Below are positions 7,020 to 15,546 of a stretch of 34,525 nucleotides of DNA, in pieces (within the stretch, counting starts at the first letter, position 1; every line of letters begins with the position of its first letter). Under the pieces are notes generated by a model. It worked only from the letters and a program-made list of their open reading frames with translations. It was not told where the DNA came from and ran no database searches. Position numbers and translations under genes: made by a program. The DNA comes from Betaproteobacteria bacterium (GTDB lineage: Bacteria > Pseudomonadota > Gammaproteobacteria > Burkholderiales > CAIKXV01). The stretch lies in assembly GCA_947457885.1 (NCBI GenBank), contig CANGXU010000019.1:1-34525 (forward strand). The letters run 5' to 3'.

Positions 7020-8173
7020 ACAGCGACATGGTTTTCAAGAGTGCCCGTCTGGTGCTCGGCGACGAGGTCGTGCAGGGCACGCTGGCGGTGGTCGGGGGCA
7101 GCATCGCGGCGATTGCCGCCGGCGGCACCGGTGTCTCCGGTACGCAGGACGTGGATGGTGACTTCCTGATCCCGGGCCTGGTAGAACTGCATACCGACAA
7201 CTTCGAGCGGCACCTGATGCCGCGCCCGAAGGTGCGCTGGCCGGCCCTGCCCGCGCTGTTCGCGCATGACGCGGAACTCGCTGCCTCCGGCATCACCACG
7301 GTCTACGACTCGCTGGGCGTGGGCGACATCGATGAAGAAGCGCTGCGCGGCCAGGGCTGGGGCGAAGTAATCGAGATGATCGACAGCGCCAGCGCGGCCG
7401 ACCTGCTGCGCGTAGAGCACCTGCTGCACGTACGCTGCGAGCTCGCGGCGGCCAACACCCTGTCGCTGTTCGAGCCCTTCATCGACCACCCACGCGTGGG
7501 CCTGATCTCGCTGATGGACCACACGCCCGGCCAGCGCCAGTGGGAAGACCTCGAGCAGGCACGCATCTATTACACGGGCAAGAAGGGATGGTCCGACGCC
7601 AAGTTCGATGCGCAGGTGGTCAACGCGAAGCAGGTGCAGGAGCGCTATGCGGCCCCGCACCGCAGGCACTTCGTCGAGTACGCGAAGCAGCGCGCGATCG
7701 CGCTCGCGAGCCATGACGACACGCTGCCCGAACATGTCGACGAGGCCCATGCCGACGGCGTGGCCATCTGCGAGTTCCCGACCCGCGAAGGCTCGGCCCG
7801 GGCTGCGCACGGATTCGGCATGTCGGTGCTGATGGGTGCCCCGAACGTGGTGCGTGGCGGCTCGCATTCGGGCAACGTCGCAGCGATCGAACTGGCGCGG
7901 CTGGGCCTGCTCGACATCCTGTCCTCTGACTACATCCCGGTCAGCCTGCTGATGGCCGCGTTCCGGCTGGTCGACGATGCCGGCTTCGACATTCCGCAGG
8001 CCGTGAACCTGGTGACGCGAAACCCGGCTCGGTCGGTCGCGCTCGACGATCGAGGCGAGATCGCCATCGGCAAGCGAGCCGATCTGGTACAGGTCAGACT
8101 GGTCGAAGGGCAGGCGGGCCGCATGCACCCAGTCGTGCGCGCGGTCTGGCGATCGGGCCACCGGGTGGTGTGA
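7016..8173 (+). CDS. phnM: PhnM, 5-triphosphoribosyl 1-phosphonate diphosphohydrolase
   Basis: A 385-residue amidohydrolase-superfamily protein. Metal-site motifs are in order: ELHTDNFERH (after GLV, near residue 60), ASHDDT, GGSHSGN and SSDYIPVSLL. These are the PhnM hallmarks. It removes pyrophosphate from ribose-1-phosphonate 5-triphosphate to give the substrate of PhnJ. The start overlaps the phnL stop. It is the last gene of the phnGHIJKLM operon and ends 63 bases from the convergent phosphonate monoester hydrolase gene. E. coli PhnM is 378 residues. Confidence 0.96.
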   Translation: MNSDMVFKSARLVLGDEVVQGTLAVVGGSIAAIAAGGTGVSGTQDVDGDFLIPGLVELHTDNFERHLMPRPKVRWPALPALFAHDAELAASGITTVYDSLGVGDIDEEALRGQGWGEVIEMIDSASAADLLRVEHLLHVRCELAAANTLSLFEPFIDHPRVGLISLMDHTPGQRQWEDLEQARIYYTGKKGWSDAKFDAQVVNAKQVQERYAAPHRRHFVEYAKQRAIALASHDDTLPEHVDEAHADGVAICEFPTREGSARAAHGFGMSVLMGAPNVVRGGSHSGNVAAIELARLGLLDILSSDYIPVSLLMAAFRLVDDAGFDIPQAVNLVTRNPARSVALDDRGEIAIGKRADLVQVRLVEGQAGRMHPVVRAVWRSGHRVV

Positions 8174-8236
8174 TACACGCGGGCCGCCGAGGGGTGCGAC
8201 CGGCACGGCGCGCCCGAGGCGGCGAGCGGCCAGGCG

Positions 8237-9730
8237 TCAGGTCAGCGTCCGGTCGGCGTGGCCAAGGCGCCAGTCGAGCATGCGTCTGGCCATGTCCAGC
8301 GCCACGTCGCGCGACTTGGGATCGTCGGCCCTGTTTACCAGCCAGTCCGGATCCCGGCGCAGATCGAACAGCAGCGGCGGCAGCGCGGCAAAGTGCACAT
8401 AGGCGTGGTCGGCGTCGCGGATCACCGCGAGGCTGCACTGGTGGCGTGCGATGCCGAGCAGCAGTGGTGCCTTTCCGCCGGCGAGATCGCGGAAGTCGTA
8501 CTCCCAGCGCGCTTCCCTGCGCCAGCCGGCAGGCACCGTGCCCCGCAGGAACCCGAGCAGCGAACGTCCGTCGCACTGTTCCGGGATCGTCTGGCCGAGC
8601 CAGTCGAGGATCGTCGGCAGCAGGTCGACATTTTCGCTGAAGGCCGTGACCGTGCTTCCCCGTGTCGCATCCGCTCCGGGCCGCGGATCGACCACGATGC
8701 ACGGCACATGGTACGAGGACGGGTAGTAGCCGCGCTTGCTCAGCATGTGATGATCGCCCAGTTGCTCGGCGTGATCGGAGGTCAGGATCACCAGCGTACT
8801 GCCGGATTGCCCGGTCGCGTCGAGATGGTCCAGTACGCGGCCCAGGTGGTGGTCGACCTCGGCGACCAGGCCGTGATAGGCGACGGCGATGCGGCGCAGG
8901 TCGTCGGCCGACACGTTGCAGGACAGCCCCGCCATGCCGGTCACCGACGTGCCCGCCCTGAGCGTGTCGAGCAGCAGCCGGTTCAGTGGATGGATCGCCG
9001 CTTCCTGCTCCACGCTCGCGGCTCGCACGGGCGGCGGTATCCGGCCTGGATCGATCAGCGGGTCGAAGGGGGCAGTGGCCATGAAGGGCGGATGCGGCCG
9101 GAAGAACCCGAGCTGCAGGAACCAGGGGCGCCCGGCGCGGACGCGCAGGTAGTCGAGCGCGCCATCCGCGCACCAGGCGGTGTCGGTATGTTCGGCCGCG
9201 ATCGGCGCGGCCGGGAAGCGGCTGGCGTCGTCGGCGACCGCAGCACAGCGGAACAGATCGGCGTAATCCGGGCCCACGGAATAGCCGTGCCCTGAAAGCC
9301 AGGCCAGATAGTGCCGTCGATCGCCTTCGAAGTCGCGCACCACGTCCCATCCGGCGGCGATCGAATGCGTGCGCGGTCGGGCCAGGCCCGGATGCAGCCC
9401 ACGCAGGTCCGGCAGCGTCGTGGTGTAGCCGACCAGCGCCGGTTCATAGCCGGCTTCGCGCAGGAACCAGGGCAGCGTCTTCAGGTGGGCCGCGGTCGGC
9501 GTCTCGTTGTTGACCACCCTGTGGCTCATCAGGTACTGCCCGGTCGCCATCGATGCACGGCTCGGCCCGCACGGCGCGCCCTGGGCATGGTGCCGTGCGA
9601 ACAGGATGCCGCGCCGCGCCAGCCGGTCGATGTTCGGCGTGTGCGCGCAAGAGCTTCCCATGCAGCCGAGCGCGTCTGCGCGCAACTGGTCGATGACCAC
9701 CAGCAGGACGTTCGGCTGCCCGGGATTCAC
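8237..9730 (-). CDS. Phosphonate monoester hydrolase / phosphodiesterase, formylglycine sulfatase superfamily
   Basis: A 497-residue alkaline-phosphatase-fold hydrolase. Cys54 in CGPSRAS fits the CxPxR motif whose Cys becomes formylglycine. Metal and phosphate residues appear in TSDHAEQLGDHH (Asp319, His320), Lys332, His213 in RPHPPF and GYTTT (101-105). The C-terminal YVHFAALPPLLFDL and WRLGHADRTLT strongly resemble Rhizobium and Burkholderia phosphonate monoester hydrolases rather than true sulfatases. Those enzymes cleave phosphonate monoesters and phosphodiesters. No signal peptide is seen. The GTG start is 10 bases after phnE2 with no clear ribosome-binding site, so reinitiation is likely. 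As the last gene of the phnCDDEE operon it probably frees phosphonates from imported esters. A formylglycine-generating enzyme must be encoded elsewhere. Confidence 0.88.
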   Translation of the reverse strand: MNPGQPNVLLVVIDQLRADALGCMGSSCAHTPNIDRLARRGILFARHHAQGAPCGPSRASMATGQYLMSHRVVNNETPTAAHLKTLPWFLREAGYEPALVGYTTTLPDLRGLHPGLARPRTHSIAAGWDVVRDFEGDRRHYLAWLSGHGYSVGPDYADLFRCAAVADDASRFPAAPIAAEHTDTAWCADGALDYLRVRAGRPWFLQLGFFRPHPPFMATAPFDPLIDPGRIPPPVRAASVEQEAAIHPLNRLLLDTLRAGTSVTGMAGLSCNVSADDLRRIAVAYHGLVAEVDHHLGRVLDHLDATGQSGSTLVILTSDHAEQLGDHHMLSKRGYYPSSYHVPCIVVDPRPGADATRGSTVTAFSENVDLLPTILDWLGQTIPEQCDGRSLLGFLRGTVPAGWRREARWEYDFRDLAGGKAPLLLGIARHQCSLAVIRDADHAYVHFAALPPLLFDLRRDPDWLVNRADDPKSRDVALDMARRMLDWRLGHADRTLT

Positions 9731-9740
9731 GTGCGGGCGG

Positions 9741-10613
9741 TCAATGTATGACGGTGGGGGCGTCGGTACCGCCGGTGATCTTCGCGCGCAGGCGTTTCGA
9801 GAACCAGTCGATCACGTACACCGTGCCGAGGATCATCAGCATGATGAAGCAGGCTTCCTCCCACAGCATCGTCCGGATACGGTCTGCGAGGAAGAATCCG
9901 ATCCCGCCTGCACCGACGATGCCGAGGATAGTTGCAGAGCGCGTGTTCGACTCGAAGATGTACAGGATGTTCGAAAGCATGATCGGAAGCACCTGCGGGA
10001 TCACGCCGAAACGCATGGTCTGCACCGGGCTTGCACCCGACGCGCGCAGCCCCTCGACGGGCTTGCGATCGATGTTCTCGATCGCCTCGGAGTACAACTT
10101 CGCGAGGGTCCCGGTGTCGGCGATGATGATCGCGAGGATGCCGGCCAGCGGGCCGAGGCCGACCGCACGCACGAAGATCAGCGCCCACACCAACTGGTCG
10201 ACGCCGCGCATGACGTCGCTGGAGCGCCGGAACACGAAGCGGACGATCCACCCGGGCACCATGTTACGTGCACAGGCGAATCCCAGCGGTACCGCAAGTA
10301 CCGCGGCGATGACCGTGCCGATCAGCGCCATCGCCACCGTCTGCAGCATCGCATAGGCATAGTCGAGCGCCGCGCCCTTGGCCGTCGGCGGGAACATATG
10401 GCCGACCACCTCCAGCAGCTTGCCGAAGCCCGCCCAGAGCCGGACGGGAGACATCTCGAACAGCACGATGCAGTAGACGGTGAGGCCCACGAACAGTGCG
10501 CCCGCCGCGAGGGCGGGGATCCGCTCGCGCAGGGGCTGCGAGAATGCGCCAGGGCTGATCGCGCGTGCGCGCGCGATGGCTGCCGCGTCGATGCCGGATA
10601 TGCGCAGGGTCAT
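9741..10613 (-). CDS. phnE: PhnE-type phosphonate ABC transporter permease, second copy
   Basis: A 290-residue inner-membrane permease with several hydrophobic helices. The EAA loop reads EAIENIDRKPVEGLRASGAS near residues 180-199 and GIVGAGGIGFFL follows, both typical of PhnE. The ATG at 10613 overlaps the stop of phnE1 as ATGA. A longer frame reaching 10820 is only the shadow of phnE1. Two PhnE permeases probably form a heterodimeric channel with PhnC as ATPase. It is followed after 10 bases by the phosphonate monoester hydrolase. Confidence 0.94.
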   Translation of the reverse strand: MTLRISGIDAAAIARARAISPGAFSQPLRERIPALAAGALFVGLTVYCIVLFEMSPVRLWAGFGKLLEVVGHMFPPTAKGAALDYAYAMLQTVAMALIGTVIAAVLAVPLGFACARNMVPGWIVRFVFRRSSDVMRGVDQLVWALIFVRAVGLGPLAGILAIIIADTGTLAKLYSEAIENIDRKPVEGLRASGASPVQTMRFGVIPQVLPIMLSNILYIFESNTRSATILGIVGAGGIGFFLADRIRTMLWEEACFIMLMILGTVYVIDWFSKRLRAKITGGTDAPTVIH

Positions 10614-11494
10614 GCGAAACCCTCCTTGCCGATCAGGCGGTGCCGCACCCGCTCGCACACCATGTCGATCAGGATCACGGTGCAGACCATGAGGATGATC
10701 AGCGCGCTGATGTCTTCGTAGTAGAGGCGGCTGATGGCAGTGTAGAACTCCTGGCCGATGCCACCGGCACCGACGAAACCGATGATGGAGGCCGAGCGCA
10801 CGTTGATCTCGAAGCGCCACAGGCTGAACGACGTGAAGTTCGGCAACACCTGCGGCAGCACCGCGAAGCGGATGGTCTGCACCCAGTTCGCGCCGGTCGC
10901 GCGCAAGCCGTCCACTGGCTTCATGTCGATGTTCTCCACGGCTTCCGCGAACAACTTGCCGCTACCGCCCATGGAATGGATGGCAATGGCCAGGATGCCT
11001 GCCAGCGGCCCGATGCCGAAGGCGAACACGAAGACCAGCGCGAACACCAGCTCCGGGATGGTCCGGGCCACCTCGAACACGCGCCGGGCGATCCAGTAGC
11101 TGGTGCCGCCCCGCGACAGGTTGCGGGCCGCGTGAAAGCACAGGGCAAGGGCGCCCAGCGTGCCCAGCAACGTCGCGATGTACGCGATCAGGATGGTCTC
11201 CCAGAGCAGCATGAGCCACTTGGGAAGGCCATAGAACCATTCGGACAGATCGCCCCAGAGGTTGTCGAGGGTCAGTACCGGAAGGGTCTTGGCGACATAC
11301 TCGTGGATGCGCGGCAACCCCTGGAAAAGCTTCACCAGGTTGAACTCGCCGACCCATGCCGATGCGGCGAACACGGCGGCGAACAGCAGCCCGTAGCCGA
11401 GCGTGAGCCAGCGCTTGCGCACCTGCAACGCTCGCCAGGACGTCTCGAACGTGCGGACCGCTTCCAGGCCGGTAGCCGTGCTGGACATGGTCAT
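10610..11494 (-). CDS. phnE: PhnE-type phosphonate ABC transporter permease, first copy
   Basis: A 294-residue permease. A first membrane helix at about residues 30-48 is followed by a periplasmic loop (LPVLTLDNLWGDL), more helices, the EAA loop EAVENIDMKPVDGLRATGAN, and GFVGAGGIGQEFYTAI. The longer N-terminal part before the core resembles the phosphonate/phosphite permease type. The ATG at 11494 overlaps the stop of phnD2 (ATGA), and an in-frame ATG two codons later is equally possible. It pairs with phnE2. Confidence 0.94.
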   Translation of the reverse strand: MTMSSTATGLEAVRTFETSWRALQVRKRWLTLGYGLLFAAVFAASAWVGEFNLVKLFQGLPRIHEYVAKTLPVLTLDNLWGDLSEWFYGLPKWLMLLWETILIAYIATLLGTLGALALCFHAARNLSRGGTSYWIARRVFEVARTIPELVFALVFVFAFGIGPLAGILAIAIHSMGGSGKLFAEAVENIDMKPVDGLRATGANWVQTIRFAVLPQVLPNFTSFSLWRFEINVRSASIIGFVGAGGIGQEFYTAISRLYYEDISALIILMVCTVILIDMVCERVRHRLIGKEGFA

Positions 11495-12396
11495 CCCTTC
11501 CGCCGCATGCGGCGTTGCTCCTGCACGGCATCGAGCAGGGGCTGGTACATGTCATGGGTCACCGGGACATAGCCCTGGGTCTTGCCGCGCGCGACGATCT
11601 CGGCCATCCGGGGGTCGATCGAGTACAGGTCGACGAACAGCTTCTGGATGTCGCGCTTCATGTCCGCCGGCAGGTCCTTGCGGACGGTGACCGGCGACCC
11701 GGGGATCAAGGGCGAACGCCAGACTACGCGCAGCCGGCTGGTATCGAGTACCCCGCGCTGGGCCATCATGTGCAGCACGCCGCGTGCGAGCGGATCGCGC
11801 GCGCCGAACACGAATGCGCTGTCGAACTGGCCGCCGACCACGCCCAGCGCACTCTGTTCATGGCCACCGGAGAACACCGTGCGCCCGAAATGCTTCGTCG
11901 CGTCGATGCCGGACGCGCGCAGCGCGACCAGCGGAATCAGGTAGCCCGAGGCCGAGTTCGGATCCGCCCAGGCGAGGCTGCGTCCCTTCAGGTCCTCGAT
12001 CTTCTGGAAGGGCGAGTCCGACCGCACGATCAGGTGCGAGTGGTAACCGATATCGCCATCGACCTCTTTCGCCGCCGCCAGCGGCTCCACGCCGCCGTCG
12101 GAGTCGATCCATGCGGCTGCGTATGCGGCAGGGCCGAGATTGGCGAACTGGATCTGCCCGGAAGTGAGTGCCTGGATCGTGCCCGAGTAGCTCGATGCGA
12201 TGTGGATGCGCAGCTCGACCCCGAACCGATCCTTGAAGACCTTGGCGAAGTCCTTGAACCGCGCTTCGGTGGCACCCTGGCTCTCGGAGCTGACCGCGCT
12301 CATGGAGACCACCGGATACTTCGCCCGCCAGTCCTGCGCCGAGGCGGCCGCGGCGAGGAGGGCGAGCAGCGGCGCTGCGATCCAGGCGAGCCTCAC
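11491..12396 (-). CDS. phnD: PhnD-type phosphonate-binding protein, second copy
   Basis: A 301-residue periplasmic receptor. A GTG start is chosen: it gives a clean signal peptide (RLAWIAAPLLALLAAAASA, cleaved before QDW) and lies one base after the phnD1 stop, whereas the longer frame to 12492 overlaps phnD1. The body has ALTSGQIQFANLG, SDSPFQKIEDLKGRSLAWADPNSASGYLIPL and SGGHEQSALGVVGGQFDSAFV, the PhnD fold of the phosphate/phosphonate receptor family. It is a clear paralogue of phnD1, but differs around FGARDPLARGV where phnD1 has WSSKGHNAGQI, so the ligand may differ. Confidence 0.93.
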   Translation of the reverse strand: MRLAWIAAPLLALLAAAASAQDWRAKYPVVSMSAVSSESQGATEARFKDFAKVFKDRFGVELRIHIASSYSGTIQALTSGQIQFANLGPAAYAAAWIDSDGGVEPLAAAKEVDGDIGYHSHLIVRSDSPFQKIEDLKGRSLAWADPNSASGYLIPLVALRASGIDATKHFGRTVFSGGHEQSALGVVGGQFDSAFVFGARDPLARGVLHMMAQRGVLDTSRLRVVWRSPLIPGSPVTVRKDLPADMKRDIQKLFVDLYSIDPRMAEIVARGKTQGYVPVTHDMYQPLLDAVQEQRRMRRKG

Positions 12397-12397
12397 G

Positions 12398-13315
12398 TCA
12401 CCGCTTCCGGTTCTTGCGCACTTCGAGGGCAGCATCGAGCACCGGCTTGTACATCTCGTGCGTAGCCGGGACGAAACCGGCGGTCTTGCCACGGGCGGCC
12501 AGTTCCGCCATCTGCGGATGCGTCTTGGCCAGGTCGGTCCAGAACGCGAGCAGGTCGCGGCGCATGTCGGCCGGGAGATCCTTGCGCACGACCACCAGCG
12601 GATTCGGGATCAGCGGCGACTCCCAGATGACCCGGAACTGATCCATCTTGAGCACGCCGCGGTCGACCATCGCGCGAATCTGGCCGGCGTTGTGGCCCTT
12701 CGACGACCAGGTGAAACCGGAATCGAACTGACCGTTGATGACGCCGAGCACGCTCTGCTCGTGGCCACCCGAGAACAGCGTCTTGCCGAAGAACTTGTCG
12801 GGCTCGATACCGATGGCGCGCAGCGAAACGAGCGGAATCAGGAAGCCGGATGTGGAGTTGGGATCGGCCCAGGCGAGCGACCGGCCCTTGAGATCCTCGA
12901 CGCGCTTGAACGGGCTGTCCGACTTCACGATCAGGATCGAGTGGTAGCCGAGCGAACCGTCGACTTCCTGGTTGGTCACCAGCGGCTCGACCTGGCCGTT
13001 GGAGTCGATCCAGGCCGAGGCGTAGGCGCTGGCACCCATCTGCGCCATCTGGATCTGCCCCGACGTCAGCGCCTGCACGGTTCCGGCGTAGTCGGTGGCG
13101 GTGAAGATACGCAGTTCGACGCCCATCTTCTCCCGGAACACATCGGCCAACTGCTTGTATCGGGCGAGCGTCGCCGACTGGTTCTCGGCGCTCACCGAAC
13201 TGAACCCGACCACCGGAAACTTCTTCTTCCACTCCTGCGCGTGGCTGGCGGCGGACGAAAGTGCCACGCCGATGCCGAGCAGGCCTGCAGCCAGAAGGCG
13301 ATTGCTTGCGAACAT
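12398..13315 (-). CDS. phnD: PhnD-type phosphonate-binding protein, first copy
   Basis: A 305-residue periplasmic receptor with a signal peptide (FASNRLLAAGLLGIGVALSS, likely cleaved after SHA). GGAGAAG lies about nine bases before the ATG at 13315, which decides the start; the frame open to 13522 has no such site. Conserved PhnD blocks are ALTSGQIQMAQMG, DLKGRSLAWADPNSTSGFLIPL and FSGGHEQSVLGVINGQFDSG. It follows phnC by 40 bases and is followed one base later by phnD2. Best read as the main phosphonate receptor of the importer. Confidence 0.94.
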   Translation of the reverse strand: MFASNRLLAAGLLGIGVALSSAASHAQEWKKKFPVVGFSSVSAENQSATLARYKQLADVFREKMGVELRIFTATDYAGTVQALTSGQIQMAQMGASAYASAWIDSNGQVEPLVTNQEVDGSLGYHSILIVKSDSPFKRVEDLKGRSLAWADPNSTSGFLIPLVSLRAIGIEPDKFFGKTLFSGGHEQSVLGVINGQFDSGFTWSSKGHNAGQIRAMVDRGVLKMDQFRVIWESPLIPNPLVVVRKDLPADMRRDLLAFWTDLAKTHPQMAELAARGKTAGFVPATHEMYKPVLDAALEVRKNRKR

Positions 13316-13355
13316 TGGAACTTCTCCCTGTGAGTGTTGCGGTATGGGGGGCAGA

Positions 13356-14174
13356 TCAGGCGGCTGCGGCCTGGGCCACCGTTGGCGGCTCGAATCCGGC
13401 CGCGGTGGAGGTCGCCGATTCGTCGAACCCGGCCGCGTCGCCTTCGACGCCATAAATGCGGCGTACCGTTTCGGTGGTGAGTTCGGCCGGCCCGCCGTCG
13501 AACAGCACTTCACCGCTGGCAATGCCGACGATCCGGTCGCAGTACTGGCGAGCCGTGTCGAGGGTGTGCAGGTTGCAGATCACCGTAATGCCATCGTCAC
13601 GGTTGATCGAGCGCAGCGCCTGCATCACCTGGATGGCGCTGCGCGGATCGAGCGAGGCGATCGGCTCGTCGGCCAGCAGGATGTCCGGGTCCTGCATCAT
13701 CGCGCGCGCAATCGCCACGCGCTGCTGCTGGCCACCGGACAAGGTTTCAGCGCGCTGCAGTGCCAGGTGCGCGCAGTCGAGCCGCTCCAGGGCCAGAACG
13801 GCCATCGCCCGCTCCGCCTCGGTGAAGCGCTTGACCAGAGAAGGCAGGGTGCCATGCCGGGATACGCAACCCATCAGCACGTTGGTGATCACGTCGAGGC
13901 GCGGCACGAGGTTGAACTGCTGGAAGATCATCGCGCAGCGCGCACGCCACTGCAGCAGGGCCCTGCCCCTGAGCGCGCTGACCGCCTCGCCCTTCCAGGT
14001 GATCGTGCCCGAGGTGGGTTCAGCGAGGCGATTGATCATGCGCAGCAGCGTCGACTTGCCGGCACCGGACCGACCGATGATCCCGACCATCTGGCCCTGC
14101 GGAATCTCGAGGGTCACGGACTTCAACGCGTGAACCTTCCCGAACGCCTTGCCAATCTGCTGGATCTCGAGCAT
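13356..14174 (-). CDS. phnC: PhnC, phosphonate ABC transporter ATPase
   Basis: A 272-residue ABC ATPase: Walker [10 protein letters not shown] (residues 34-42), [21 protein letters not shown], signature [15 protein letters not shown], Walker [14 protein letters not shown], and switch His in CNLHTLDTA. The QFNLV..L.VLTNVL-like segment is typical of PhnC. The start at 14174 is preferred because GGAG lies about 8 bases upstream and family proteins begin this way; a frame from 14210 would run into the promoter. An Ala-rich C-terminal tail of about 25 residues is extra. First gene of phnCDDEE-hydrolase, directly behind a strong PhoB box. Confidence 0.95.
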   Translation of the reverse strand: MLEIQQIGKAFGKVHALKSVTLEIPQGQMVGIIGRSGAGKSTLLRMINRLAEPTSGTITWKGEAVSALRGRALLQWRARCAMIFQQFNLVPRLDVITNVLMGCVSRHGTLPSLVKRFTEAERAMAVLALERLDCAHLALQRAETLSGGQQQRVAIARAMMQDPDILLADEPIASLDPRSAIQVMQALRSINRDDGITVICNLHTLDTARQYCDRIVGIASGEVLFDGGPAELTTETVRRIYGVEGDAAGFDESATSTAAGFEPPTVAQAAAA

Positions 14175-14200
14175 CGCCTGTCTCCGTCGATAAGCGGCGA

Positions 14201-14245
14201 AAGGTAGCAACCGCTCGTGACAGGACTGGGACAGTTATGTGTCAG
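14201..14245 (-). promoter_or_regulatory. phnCp: PhoB box (three heptamers) and -10 element for the phnC operon
   Basis: Read on the minus strand there are three direct heptamers, each 4 bases apart: CTGACAC (14245-14239), CTGTCCC (14234-14228) and CTGTCAC (14223-14217). This is the 11-base period of PhoB binding sites, consensus CTGTCAT. Ten bases after the last heptamer is TACCTT (14206-14201), the expected place for a -10 in a PhoB-activated promoter. The predicted transcript starts about 20 bases before the phnC ribosome-binding site. This makes phosphate-starvation control of the importer and the ester hydrolase very likely. Confidence 0.82.
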
Positions 14246-14269
14246 GAAACCCGGAGGCGATCGGCGTGC

Positions 14270-15466
14270 TCAGCGCGGACTCACCCTGGGCATCAGCAGC
14301 AGGGCTCCCAGGGCCGCCGCACCCAGCACGGCGGACAGCCAGAGTGCGCCGCCCCCCCAGCGGTCGATCGCCGCACCGAACGCGAGCGGGGCAATCGCCT
14401 GCGACAGACGTGCCGGCAGGGTCAGCCAGCCCTGGCGCAGGCCATAGCCCTGGGGGCCGAACAGCACCAGCGGCAGTGTTCCCTTGGCGATGGTGAGGAT
14501 GCCGTTGCCGGCGCCGTGAAGCAGCACGAATGCCGGGGCAAGCGCGGTGCCCCCGGCCGCGAGCAGCACGACGCCCAGGGGATGGCCGAGCGCGGCCAGC
14601 CGCGCCGAGAGGAGCGGATGCACATGGCGCAGGAAACCGAACTCGAGCAGCCGCGCGGCGACCTGGGCCGGCCCGACGATCGCGCCCAGTGCCACGGCCA
14701 TCGCCAGCGAGGCGCCTGCCTCCTGCAGCAGGCGCGGCAGGTGGGCGGCCATCGCAGTGCTGATGAACCAGGTGACGGCGAACACGAAGGCCAGCAGGAT
14801 CGCAGCCAGCGCCGCCCCCGGCACGGGCGCCGACTCGGCGCCCGGCTCGGACTGCGCCAGTGCATCGCGGTCGGCACGGCGGGCGGCACCGGGAGCACGG
14901 GTGGCGCGGGGCAGCGACAGGTTCAGTGGCAGGCCCACGATCAGGTGCAACAGTGCCCATCCGACGCAGGCGCCGCGCCAGCCCAGGTGCGTCTCCATCA
15001 CGGCCGACAGTGGCCAGCCGACGGTGCTGGCGAAACCGGCGATCAGCGTGATGCCGGTGATCGTCGCCCGCGCATCGCTGCCCCGCAGGCGGACCAGGGT
15101 CGAGAAGGCGGCCTCGTACAGCCCGGAGCCCATCGCCAGCCCGATCACCGCCCAGCCGATGAACAGCCCGACCGTGTCCTGGGACAGCGCCAGCATCACG
15201 AGGCCGCCAGCGAACGCCAGGCTGGCACCGGCCAGGACGGGCCGCCCGCCCGCGCTGTCGATCAGCCGGCCGGCGAGCGGACCGACGAACGCAGATACCA
15301 GCAGCGCAAACGAGAAGGCAGCGAACACGACGATCGGACTGACGCCAAGGTCGGCCGCCATCGGCCCGGCCAGCATCGCAGGCAGATAGTAGGAAGAAGC
15401 CCAGGCGAGCGTCTGCGCGGTGCCCAGGATCGCGACCAGTCGCGCATCGCCTGCCTTGTCTTTCAT
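14270..15466 (-). CDS. MFS transporter
   Basis: A 398-residue integral membrane protein with about 12 hydrophobic helices in two halves of six, separated by a polar loop near residues 190-215 (ATRAPGAARRADRDALAQ). The GRLIDSAGGRP motif after helix 2 is the major-facilitator loop 2-3 signature, and it is repeated in degenerate form (GAAIDRWGGG) in the second half. It is divergent from an operon for a PhnZ-type oxygenase and a phosphonoacetaldehyde dehydrogenase, 143 bases away, and may import their substrate. It ends 95 bases before phnC, with the PhoB promoter in between. The substrate is not predictable. Confidence 0.88.
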   Translation of the reverse strand: MKDKAGDARLVAILGTAQTLAWASSYYLPAMLAGPMAADLGVSPIVVFAAFSFALLVSAFVGPLAGRLIDSAGGRPVLAGASLAFAGGLVMLALSQDTVGLFIGWAVIGLAMGSGLYEAAFSTLVRLRGSDARATITGITLIAGFASTVGWPLSAVMETHLGWRGACVGWALLHLIVGLPLNLSLPRATRAPGAARRADRDALAQSEPGAESAPVPGAALAAILLAFVFAVTWFISTAMAAHLPRLLQEAGASLAMAVALGAIVGPAQVAARLLEFGFLRHVHPLLSARLAALGHPLGVVLLAAGGTALAPAFVLLHGAGNGILTIAKGTLPLVLFGPQGYGLRQGWLTLPARLSQAIAPLAFGAAIDRWGGGALWLSAVLGAAALGALLLMPRVSPR

Positions 15467-15526
15467 GCCGGTAGCGTCGGCGGCGCGACGCGGCGGGTCA
15501 AGCGTCGTGCAGGGGCTTTCACCAAA

Positions 15527-15544
15527 AGTTCATCCGGCTGTCAT
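15527..15544 (+). promoter_or_regulatory. Low-confidence PhoB half-site before the HD oxygenase gene
   Basis: CTGTCAT (15538-15544) is an exact PhoB heptamer. Four bases before it, AGTTCAT (15527-15533) keeps only the TCAT end. No convincing -10 element follows at the expected distance. It could let PhoB act on the HD-phnY-SDR operon, but one exact heptamer can occur by chance. Confidence 0.25.
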
Positions 15545-15546
15545 GT

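Noticed and set aside
6587-8206. A 539-codon minus-strand open frame opposite phnL and phnM
   Set aside because: The translation resembles no family and mirrors the codon pattern of the true plus-strand genes phnL and phnM.
8174-8236. Possible terminator hairpin between phnM and the ester hydrolase
   Set aside because: GC-rich arms such as GGCCGC and GCGGCC can pair over a long distance, but the stem is imperfect and there is no T-run, so it cannot be told from chance.
8237-9730. Choline sulfatase or arylsulfatase
   Set aside because: The CxPxR motif is shared, but the GYTTT segment, the Lys and His positions and the C-terminal end fit phosphonate monoester hydrolases better, as does the operon.
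15473-15501. TTGACC at 15501-15496 (minus) as a -35 for the MFS gene
   Set aside because: The matching -10 would be weak and would put the transcript start at the start codon itself.
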